From: Acetobacteraceae bacterium
Lineage (GTDB): Bacteria; Pseudomonadota; Alphaproteobacteria; Acetobacterales; Acetobacteraceae
DNA length: 64,000 bases
NCBI GenBank assembly: GCA_031291725.1
Contig: JARLIM010000017.1
Span: forward strand, 143,785-207,784
Direction: 5' to 3'
Shown here: positions 57,473 to 64,000 of the stretch, piece after piece
Layout of the letters: every line of letters begins with the position of its first letter
Numbering within the stretch: position 1 is the first letter of the stretch
The notes under the pieces: generated by a model
What the model was told of the DNA's origin: nothing
The model's database searches: none
What the model saw: the letters and a program-made list of their open reading frames with translations, nothing else
Position numbers and translations under genes: made by a program

Positions 57473-58147
57473 TCATGCCAGGGGCAGATCGTCCATCGCG
57501 GGCCTGCCGGTCAGATGCCGCCAATGGTGCCAGAGCAGGCGGGCGGCGAGGCTGCGATGCGGGGCCCAGGCTGCGGCCAATCTGCGCAATTCCCGCTCGT
57601 TCGGGCGCCTGGGCAGCGATTTCAGGGCCGCTGCGGCACCGGCGAGGGCGATATCGGCGGCAGGAAAAATGTCACTGCGTTGCTCGGCGAACAGCAGATA
57701 CACCTCCGCCGTCCACGGCCCCATGCCACGCACGGCGGCAATGCGCGCGATGGCCTCGGCATCCGGCAGCGCGGGCAGGGCGTCGGTGTCGAGCGCGCCG
57801 CTGGCCATTGCAGTGGCCAGGGCGCGGGCATGCGCCATTTTCGGGCGGGACAGACCGGCGGCGCGCAAGGCGTCGTCGTTCAGGCTGAGCATGCCGGTGG
57901 GGGTGAGAGCGTCGGGCGTGGCGGCCAGTCTGCGCCAGATGGCGGCGGCGGCCTGATTGCTGATCTGTTGGCCGATAATGGCCTGCAACAATCCCGCAAA
58001 TCCACCCGGTCGCGTGCGCCACGGCAACGGGCCGGCCGCGTGCTCAATGCAGGCGAAATCTGGGTCGAGGCGACACAGCGCGTTCAGGGCGGCGCGGGCG
58101 GCTGGAGGGGGCTGCAACGTTTTCTTACATTTCTTCGCAGGGGCCAT
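57473..58147 (-). CDS. DNA-3-methyladenine glycosylase II (AlkA-type HhH-GPD)
   Basis: A 224-residue base-excision repair glycosylase. The helix-hairpin-helix is IAAVRGMGPWTAEVYLLF, and the catalytic Asp follows in PAADIAL. GLLQAIIGQQISNQAAAAIW is the typical N-terminal helix. There is no Fe-S cluster motif. It is divergent from a two-component system 17 nt away. Confidence 0.9.
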   Translation of the reverse strand: MAPAKKCKKTLQPPPAARAALNALCRLDPDFACIEHAAGPLPWRTRPGGFAGLLQAIIGQQISNQAAAAIWRRLAATPDALTPTGMLSLNDDALRAAGLSRPKMAHARALATAMASGALDTDALPALPDAEAIARIAAVRGMGPWTAEVYLLFAEQRSDIFPAADIALAGAAAALKSLPRRPNERELRRLAAAWAPHRSLAARLLWHHWRHLTGRPAMDDLPLA

Positions 58148-58164
58148 GCTTTATCGTGCCGGTC

Positions 58165-58920
58165 ATGGACACGTCGCAATCCCTTCCCAACGCACCAGCG
58201 CCGCATATTCTGGTTGTCGATGACGACCGCGACATTCGCGATCTGCTGGCGAAATTCCTGGAGCGTCATGGCCTGCGCGTCACCGCCGTGCGCGATTCCA
58301 GGGAGGCACGACGGGCTTTGCCGCATGGGCATTTTCAGCTGATCGTGCTCGATGTGATGATGCCCGGCGAATCCGGCCTGGATTTCGCGCGCTGGCTGCG
58401 CTCGGCGGCAAGCGGATATGCGCAGATCGGGCTGATCATGCTCACCGCGATGGGCGAGGAGACCGACCGGATCATCGGCCTGGAACTCGGCGCGGATGAT
58501 TATCTGCCCAAACCGTTCAACCCGCGCGAATTGCTCGCCCGCATGCGCGCGGTGCTGCGCCGGGCGGTGGAATTGCCCAAGCAGGCCGGTGAGAGCCCGT
58601 TGCGGCAATTGCGCTTCGGCGGTTGGACATTGGAGCCGTCGCGGCGACGGTTGATCAGTCCGGACAATGTGGAAGTGCCGGTGACCGGCGGCGAATACGA
58701 TCTGCTCATCGCGCTGGTGGAGCGCGCCAACAAGGTGCTCACCCGCGACATGCTGCTCGATCTGCTGCGCGGGCGGCAGGCTGGGCCGTTCGACCGGGCG
58801 ATAGACGTGGCAATCAGCCGTCTGCGGCGTAAGCTGGAGGACAATGGACGCCATGCACAGTTGATCAAGACAGTGCGCGGCGGCGGCTATGTTCTGGCAG
58901 CCGAAGTGGAGAAACTGTGA
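58165..58920 (+). CDS. OmpR-family response regulator
   Basis: A 251-residue regulator: receiver domain (VVDDDRDIRDLL; phospho-Asp in LIVLDVMMPGESG; MLTAMG; YLPKPFNPRELLARM) and a C-terminal winged helix (VTGGEYDLLIALVERANKVLTRDMLLDLLRG; VDVAISRLRRKLED-like end reading IDVAISRLRRKLED). The ATG at 58165 is used; a GTG at 58156 is possible. The stop overlaps the kinase start (GTGA), so the pair is cotranslated. Confidence 0.93.
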   Translation: MDTSQSLPNAPAPHILVVDDDRDIRDLLAKFLERHGLRVTAVRDSREARRALPHGHFQLIVLDVMMPGESGLDFARWLRSAASGYAQIGLIMLTAMGEETDRIIGLELGADDYLPKPFNPRELLARMRAVLRRAVELPKQAGESPLRQLRFGGWTLEPSRRRLISPDNVEVPVTGGEYDLLIALVERANKVLTRDMLLDLLRGRQAGPFDRAIDVAISRLRRKLEDNGRHAQLIKTVRGGGYVLAAEVEKL

Positions 58921-60245
58921 ACCTCATCCCGCGCAGCCTCGCCACCCGCACGGCCATCACGATGCTCGGCGCGCTCATGCTGGTACAGGCCATCGGCCTG
59001 ACCGTGCACGCGCTCGACCGGGTGGAACTGCAAAGCCTTGCGCAGACGCGCGATATCGGTGTGCGGGCGATGGGGTTGTATCGCGCTGTCGTGCTCACCT
59101 CACCAGAGCAGCGCGAACAGGTGCTGCACAATCTAGAGCATAATGACGGCATGGTGGCCGCGATTGAGGACGTCCCACCGCACGATGCCTTGCCTCCCAC
59201 GCCGTTTAGGGTGCGTCGGGCGATTACGCTCAGCACGCAGTTGGTGCCGGTGCCGCCACCGGAACGGCATCGGGAGCTGGTGATGCTCGGCGGGCCGGAG
59301 GAGCAGATGCTGGCGATCGGCCTGCGGATGCCCGACGATCGCTGGCTGAACATGCAGCTGCCAATGCCGCCGCCGCGCATATGGCAATCCCGACATTTCA
59401 TCGGCGCTTTTCTGATGATGTCGCTTGTCTCCGCCTTGGTGACATGGTGGGCGGTGCGACGGTTGACGGCGCCGGTGCTCACCCTCGCGCGTGCCGCCGA
59501 GGCGCTGGGGCGGGATGTCAATGCGCCGCCGCTGGCGGAAGAGGGGCCGAGCGAGATCACCGTGGCAGCCATCGCCTTCAACACCATGGCCGCCCGCATC
59601 CGCCGCTTCGTGCAGGATCGCACCTTCATGCTCACCGCCATCGGCCACGATCTGCGCACGCCGATCACCAGGCTCAAATTGCGGATGGAGTTCATCGACG
59701 ACGAGGATATGCGCCGCAAGCTGCTTGCCGACATTGACGAACTGAGTGCGATGGTCAATGCCACCCTGGCTTTCGGGCGCGATGTGGCGGCCGAGGAGCC
59801 GGTGGGCACGGTCGATCTGGCCGAATTGGTGCGCACCGTGTTGGACGAGACTGCCGATTGGTGGCCGGATCTGGTGGAGCGGATTGTCTTCGAGGGTCCG
59901 GCGCATCTGGCCTATCGCGGTCGCCCGGTGGCGTTGAAACGGGCTGTCAACAATCTGGTCCGCAATGCGGTGCTCTATGGCGGCAGTGCGGAGGCGACGC
60001 TTACGGTTGAGCGCAATCTGGTGCGGCTGACGGTGGAAGATCGCGGCCCAGGCATTCCGCCGGATGAGCTGGAGCGGGTGTTCCAGCCATTTTATCGCCT
60101 GGAAGCCAGCCGCAACCGGGAAACCGGTGGCAACGGTCTCGGCCTGCCGATCACCCGCAACATTGCCCGTGCGCATGGCGGCGATGTGGAGCTGAGCAAT
60201 CGACCGGGCGGCGGCGCGCGTGCGACGCTGACCTTGCCGTTATAA
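58917..60245 (+). CDS. EnvZ/RstB-like sensor histidine kinase
   Basis: A 442-residue kinase starting with GTG. Membrane segments at about 13-33 and 160-180 (FIGAFLMMSLVSALVTWW) enclose a periplasmic sensor of about 125 residues; then HAMP, HisKA (phospho-His in AIGHDLRTPITRLKLRME), and HATPase (NNLVRNAVLYG, DRGPGIP, GGNGLGLPI). It partners the OmpR-type regulator encoded before it. The stimulus is unknown. Confidence 0.92.
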   Translation: MNLIPRSLATRTAITMLGALMLVQAIGLTVHALDRVELQSLAQTRDIGVRAMGLYRAVVLTSPEQREQVLHNLEHNDGMVAAIEDVPPHDALPPTPFRVRRAITLSTQLVPVPPPERHRELVMLGGPEEQMLAIGLRMPDDRWLNMQLPMPPPRIWQSRHFIGAFLMMSLVSALVTWWAVRRLTAPVLTLARAAEALGRDVNAPPLAEEGPSEITVAAIAFNTMAARIRRFVQDRTFMLTAIGHDLRTPITRLKLRMEFIDDEDMRRKLLADIDELSAMVNATLAFGRDVAAEEPVGTVDLAELVRTVLDETADWWPDLVERIVFEGPAHLAYRGRPVALKRAVNNLVRNAVLYGGSAEATLTVERNLVRLTVEDRGPGIPPDELERVFQPFYRLEASRNRETGGNGLGLPITRNIARAHGGDVELSNRPGGGARATLTLPL

Positions 60246-60261
60246 GGTCTGGGGCGTGGCG

Positions 60262-60987
60262 ATGACGCAGCGTATGGTTGGTCTGATGGGCGGGATGAGC
60301 TGGGAGAGCAGCGCCGAATATTACCGGCTGATCAATCAGGGTGTGCGCGCCCGGCTGGGTGGCCTGCATTCGGCGCGCTGTGTGATGTGGTCGTTCGATT
60401 TCGCCGACATCGAAGCCCTGCAACATGCCGGACGTTGGGACGAGGCCGGCGATGCGCTGGTGGCTGCGGCACAGGGGTTGATGGCGGCCGGGGCCGGGGC
60501 GCTGCTGATCTGCACCAACACGATGCACAAACTGGCCGGCCGGGTGGAGGCGGCGGTGGCGATTCCCCTGTTGCACATCGCCGATTGCACCGCCGTGCCG
60601 ATCCAACAGGCCGGACTGCGCCGCATCGGTTTGCTCGGCACGGCGTTCACGATGGAGCAGGATTTCTATCGCGGTCGTCTGGTGGAGCGCTTCGGTCTGG
60701 ATGTGCTGATTCCTCCGGCCGATGACCGCGCCGAGGTGCACCGGATTATCTACGACGAACTCGTGCAGGGCCGGATTGAGCCGCGGTCTCGCGCGATCTA
60801 CCGCGCGGTGATCGAACGCCTGATCGCGCGCGGCGCGGAGGCGATCATTCTGGGCTGCACGGAGATTTCGCTGCTGGTGGCGCAGGATGACAGCGCCGTG
60901 CCGTTGTTCGACACCACCGCGCTGCACGCGGCAGCGGCAGTGGAGTGGGCGTTGGCTGAGGGCGCCCCATCATACCAACGGCCATAA
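60262..60987 (+). CDS. Aspartate/glutamate racemase family protein (YgeA-like)
   Basis: A 241-residue two-cysteine racemase. The first catalytic Cys is in LLICTNTMHK and the second in ILGCTEISLL; GLMGGMSWESSAEYY is the typical N-terminus of the amino-acid racemase branch. The ATG at 60262 is used rather than the GTG two codons earlier. The 82 nt between it and the convergent ppsA show no clear terminator. Confidence 0.88.
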   Translation: MTQRMVGLMGGMSWESSAEYYRLINQGVRARLGGLHSARCVMWSFDFADIEALQHAGRWDEAGDALVAAAQGLMAAGAGALLICTNTMHKLAGRVEAAVAIPLLHIADCTAVPIQQAGLRRIGLLGTAFTMEQDFYRGRLVERFGLDVLIPPADDRAEVHRIIYDELVQGRIEPRSRAIYRAVIERLIARGAEAIILGCTEISLLVAQDDSAVPLFDTTALHAAAAVEWALAEGAPSYQRP

Positions 60988-61069
60988 CGCCTGATCGCCG
61001 GACGGGCACCCCCCGCCGCGTCGCGCCACGCATATGGTGGGTTGCACCCGCCCGACGGATCGGGGCGTT

Positions 61070-63493
61070 TTACCCCTTTCCTGCCTCCGCCGCATTCACC
61101 ACCGCGATCGTCTTCAACAGGCTGGACGGATTGACGCTCATCGAATCAATCCCCAACCCCGCCAGGAAGCGGGCGATTTCGGGGTAGTTCGCCGGCGCCT
61201 CACCGCAAATGCCGACTTTGCGGCGATTGCGATGCGCCCCCGTGACCGCCAGACGCAGCATCTCCAGCATGCCGGGATCGCGCTCGTCGAAATCGAAGGC
61301 GACGATATCCGAGTCACGATCCACGCCAAGCGTGAGTTGCGTGAGGTCGTTGGAGCCGATGGAGAAGCCGTCGAAGACCTGGGCGAAGGCGTCCACCTGG
61401 ATGACGTTGTTGGGGATTTCGCACATCACATAAACCTGCAAGCCGTCCTTACCGCGCTCCAACCCGTGCTTGGCCATCGTCGCCAGCACTGCCTCGGCCT
61501 CCACCACGCGGCGGCAGAACGGCACCATGATGACCAGATTGGTCAGCCCCATCGTCTCGCGCACCATCCGCAACGCTTCGCATTCCAAGGCGAAGCCGTC
61601 GGCATAGGCGGGATGGGAATAACGGGCAGCCCCTCGGAAGCCGATCATCGGATTGGCCTCCAGCGGTTCGAACGCCGCCCCGCCGAGCAGTGTTGCGTAT
61701 TCGTTGGTCTTGAAGTCCGACAGCCGGATGATCACCGGCTTGGGATAGAACGCGGCGGCGATGGTGCCGACGCCTTCGGCCAGATTGCGCACGAAGAAAT
61801 CATGCGGCGAGGCGAAGGCGGCGGCCCGGTCGGCGATGCGGTGGCGATCCTGAGGTGATATCCGCTCAGGGTGCGCAATCGCCATCGGATGCACGCCGAT
61901 ATGCTCGTCGATGATGAACTCCATCCGCGCCAACCCCACGCCGGCACTGGGCATCATCGCGGTGCGGAAGGCGCTGTCCGGGTTGCCGAGATTGACCATG
62001 ATCTGCGTGCGCGGCATCGAAATTTTGCCGAGATCGGTGCGCGTGACGTCGAACGGGATCACGCCCGCATAGACGAAGCCGGTCTCACCATCGGCGCAGG
62101 AGATCGTCACCTCGGTGCCGGTGCGCAGGTTTTGCGTGGCGTTCTCGCTGCCCACCACGGCGGGAATGCCCAGTTCACGCGCCACGATGGCGGCATGGCA
62201 CGTACGTCCGCCACGATCGGTGACGATGGCGCCGGCGGTTTTCATCACCGGCTCCCAATCCGGGCTGGTCGAGCGTGCCACCAGCACCTCGCCGGGGCGG
62301 AAGGCGGCCAGATCGGCATTGCTCTCCACCAGTCGGACCTTACCACTGCCGATGCGCTCACCCACGGCGCGACCTTGGGCCAGCACCGTGCCGCTGCCCT
62401 TGAGGGCGTAGATCTCCATCACGGCGGATTGGTTGAGCTGCGAGGCCACCGTCTCCGGTCGGGCCTGGACGATGTAGAGCCGTCCGTCATCGGCATCCTT
62501 GGCCCATTCAATGTCCATCGGCATCGGGTGGCCGACGCGGGCGGAGTAATGCGCCTCAATGGCCAGCGCGTCATCGGCCAGTGTGAGCACATCAGTGTCG
62601 CTGACACAGAACCGTCCGCGTTTTTCGGCGGGCGTTGGCGCGTCCTGCGTGCTGAAGCCCACCCGCCCGGAGTCCGCGCCCACCGGGGTCAGCGTCATCG
62701 TCAACTGCTTCTGGCCGAGCGAGCGGCGCAGCACGGCGCGGTGGCCTTGGCGGAATGTGGGTTTGTGGACATAGAACTCGTCCGGATCGACCTTGCCCTG
62801 CACGATGTTCTCGCCCAGCCCATAGGAGCCGGTGATCAGCACCACGTCGCGGAAACCGGATTCGGTGTCGAGGGTGAAGATCACCCCGCTGGCATCGCGG
62901 TCCGAACGCACCATTTTCATCACGCCCACCGAGAGGGCGACCTTGAAATGGTCGAAGCCGTTATTGACGCGATAGACGATGGCGCGGTCGGTGAAGAGCG
63001 AGGCGAAGCAATAGCGACAGGCCTCGGCCACGTTCGCTGCCCCGCTGATGTTCAGATAGCTCTCATGCTGCCCGGCGAAGCTGGCATTGGGCAGATCCTC
63101 GGCGGTGGCCGAACTGCGCACCGCAACCGCCGTATCGGGCCCGTATTCGGCTTCCAACTGGCGATAGGCGGTGACGATCAGATCGCGCAATGTGTCGCTG
63201 CCGGTGGCGTCATAGACAATCGCCCGCGCGGCGGCGGCGTTGCTGGCGAGGCGGGCGATATCGGTGATGTCGAGCTCGTCGAGCAATGCATGCAATTTCG
63301 GCCACGCACCCGCCTGTGCAAGCGCGTCGTTGAAGGCCTGGGCTGTCAATGCGAACCCGTTGGGGACGTTCACATTTAGCGCGCTGAGATTGCAATAAAG
63401 TTCACCGAGCGAGGCGTTTTTACCCCCCACCAGCGGCACGTCTTCCATATGGATGGCATCAAACCACCGCAGAAGATTGGTAGAACCGGTCAT
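61070..63493 (-). CDS. ppsA: Phosphoenolpyruvate synthase
   Basis: An 807-residue enzyme converting pyruvate, ATP and water to PEP, AMP and phosphate. N-terminal ATP-grasp domain (LVGGKNASLGEL, AVRSSATAEDLPNASFAGQ), central phospho-His domain (DRGGRTCHAAIVARELGIPAVVG) and C-terminal PEP-binding barrel (CGEAPANYPEIARFLAGLGIDSMSVNP). The ATG at 63493 gives the conserved start. It supplies gluconeogenic PEP, useful during growth on CO2 or organic acids. Confidence 0.96.
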   Translation of the reverse strand: MTGSTNLLRWFDAIHMEDVPLVGGKNASLGELYCNLSALNVNVPNGFALTAQAFNDALAQAGAWPKLHALLDELDITDIARLASNAAAARAIVYDATGSDTLRDLIVTAYRQLEAEYGPDTAVAVRSSATAEDLPNASFAGQHESYLNISGAANVAEACRYCFASLFTDRAIVYRVNNGFDHFKVALSVGVMKMVRSDRDASGVIFTLDTESGFRDVVLITGSYGLGENIVQGKVDPDEFYVHKPTFRQGHRAVLRRSLGQKQLTMTLTPVGADSGRVGFSTQDAPTPAEKRGRFCVSDTDVLTLADDALAIEAHYSARVGHPMPMDIEWAKDADDGRLYIVQARPETVASQLNQSAVMEIYALKGSGTVLAQGRAVGERIGSGKVRLVESNADLAAFRPGEVLVARSTSPDWEPVMKTAGAIVTDRGGRTCHAAIVARELGIPAVVGSENATQNLRTGTEVTISCADGETGFVYAGVIPFDVTRTDLGKISMPRTQIMVNLGNPDSAFRTAMMPSAGVGLARMEFIIDEHIGVHPMAIAHPERISPQDRHRIADRAAAFASPHDFFVRNLAEGVGTIAAAFYPKPVIIRLSDFKTNEYATLLGGAAFEPLEANPMIGFRGAARYSHPAYADGFALECEALRMVRETMGLTNLVIMVPFCRRVVEAEAVLATMAKHGLERGKDGLQVYVMCEIPNNVIQVDAFAQVFDGFSIGSNDLTQLTLGVDRDSDIVAFDFDERDPGMLEMLRLAVTGAHRNRRKVGICGEAPANYPEIARFLAGLGIDSMSVNPSSLLKTIAVVNAAEAGKG

Positions 63494-63548
63494 GCTGCGT
63501 CCTCCGACTGCGGCAGATTGGGCCATCGGTCGGGGGATTTCTATGATC

Positions 63549-63589
63549 TAGAACAACGTCCGGACGTTGTTCTAAAATCATATATTTCT
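63549..63589. repeat. Palindromic repeat, second copy of the family seen at 3.9 kb
   Basis: A perfect 26-nt palindrome (TAGAACAACGTCC and its complement, 63549-63574) followed by AATCATATATTTCT (63576-63589). Read on the minus strand, this gives AGAAATATATGATT then TAGAACAACGTCC, matching AGAAATATGTGATT and GAGAGCAAC...GTCC at 3888-3918. It lies upstream of ppsA. Confidence 0.7.
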
Positions 63590-63643
63590 ATGGCAAGGAT
63601 GCCGCCGCAGCGGCGATTCTGCGAACCGCATTGGCGCAAAGGG

Positions 63644-63810
63644 TTAACAGGTTGCTGAAAAACTCTGTCGGTCGGCGCGGCGGCCCTTTGCCGCGCCAGA
63701 TTCGTTCAAGGCTTGCCACGATGCACACACATCGTGTCTTCGCCTTGGCCTTTCTGGCACGAACAATGACTCGCCGCCCCTCCGCGAACAGTTTTTCAGC
63801 AACCTGTTAA
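63644..63810. mobile_element. MITE-like element, 167 bp, perfect 21-bp terminal inverted repeats
   Basis: The ends (63644-63664 and 63790-63810) are exact inverted copies, each beginning TTAACAGG and continuing TTGCTGAAAAACT. The interior has a GC-rich stem GGCGCGGC/GCCGCGCC (63674-63697) and no transposase. The TTAA at each end may be part of the element or a target duplication. The transposase family cannot be fixed; GTTGCTGAAAAA ends remind me of IS1182-type elements, from memory only. Confidence 0.75.
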
Positions 63811-63823
63811 AGGCGGGAGAAAT

Positions 63824-63868
63824 TGGCGGACCCGATACGATTCGAACGTACGGCCTCTGCCTTCGGAG
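63824..63868 (-). other. tRNA-Arg(CCG) 3' fragment, candidate integration (att) site
   Basis: Read on the minus strand, 45 nt match a tRNA from the anticodon loop to the CCA end: CTCCGAA (loop with anticodon CCG), GGCAG (3' side of the anticodon stem), variable loop, T-arm GTACG-TTCGAAT-CGTAT, acceptor strand CGGGTCC, G, CCA. The 5' half is missing: the bases before it (AATTG) do not pair with GGCAG and no D-arm is found. A fragment from anticodon loop to CCA is what tyrosine integrases leave at the far end of an integrated element. Confidence 0.75.
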
Positions 63869-64000
63869 CAATTTAGCGCACCCATCCTAAATATGCGACA
63901 GGGCACGCCATGATACTACAACCATCTGAAAAGACTAGACTATCAGAAAATTCGCGCCGAAACCTCTATCCGAAAGTTCGCTGCAATTTCCGTCCGGCTG
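63869..64000. other. AT-richer sequence right of the tRNA fragment, no gene seen
   Basis: 132 nt up to the window edge without an open frame or recognised element. The composition is AT-richer than the chromosome to the left. From the orientation of the tRNA fragment this would be the inside end of an integrated element. Confidence 0.4.

Noticed and set aside
63824..63900. A complete tRNA gene at the right end
   Set aside because: The 3' half fits tRNA-Arg(CCG), but the D-arm, the 5' acceptor strand and the 5' side of the anticodon stem are absent.

Overview
The window is GC-rich, gene-dense DNA from an alphaproteobacterium, most likely a metabolically versatile facultative chemolithoautotroph. 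Support comes from a red-type (form IC) RuBisCO operon with CbbX, a complete NAD-reducing [NiFe] hydrogenase operon, thiosulfate-oxidising cytochromes, a ba3-type oxidase, and a palindromic repeat of a kind I associate with Alphaproteobacteria. A triheme membrane-dehydrogenase cytochrome hints at Acetobacteraceae or another Rhodospirillales family, but the family cannot be fixed from sequence reading alone.

Layout. 1-3.9 kb: signalling genes (RsbW-like kinase, receiver-DUF3369-SpoIIE phosphatase, divergent sensor kinase). 4-15.2 kb: one tightly overlapped minus-strand operon hoxF-U-Y-H-W, a receiver protein, then hypA-B-F-C-D-E, encoding a soluble NAD-reducing hydrogenase and its whole maturation set. 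15.4-17 kb: soxX-A-K without soxYZ or soxB. 17.4-18.7 kb: a triheme cytochrome c. 18.8-27.4 kb: the Calvin cycle operon cbbL-S-E-X-F-P-T-A, with divergent cbbR. 28.7-34 kb: tsdB-tsdA (thiosulfate dehydrogenase), then a ba3 oxidase with a 45-residue third subunit, then Sco and a CtaG-like factor. Together these can take electrons from H2 and thiosulfate, respire them, and fix CO2.

34-44 kb: sugar-acid dehydratases (DgoD, ManD/RspA type) with a GntR regulator, interrupted by an AT-rich foreign segment (35.2-37.9 kb) with a serine-recombinase tail, a WGR-domain pseudogene and a KAP-like P-loop NTPase. Then ilvD and an unusual pair: an SdhA/FrdA-like flavoprotein and a stand-alone [2Fe-2S] domain. 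44-54 kb: two divergent operons that share a pair of matching operators. One has DapA-like, Fe-alcohol dehydrogenase, PdxA2 and four-carbon acid sugar kinase genes. The other has a NitT/TauT ABC transporter, an SDR, an IclR regulator and a BNR-repeat glycosidase-like protein. This looks like uptake and catabolism of an acid sugar such as threonate or erythronate.

54-63.5 kb: two unknown proteins, a crotonase lacking the usual glutamates, a DNA glycosylase, an OmpR/EnvZ-type two-component pair, an Asp/Glu racemase and PEP synthase. 63.5-64 kb: a palindromic repeat, a 167-bp MITE-like element with perfect 21-bp inverted ends, and a 45-nt 3' fragment of a tRNA-Arg(CCG) gene. That fragment looks like an integrative-element attachment site whose element would lie to the right of the window. 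No CRISPR array, rRNA gene, intact tRNA gene or complete insertion sequence was found.
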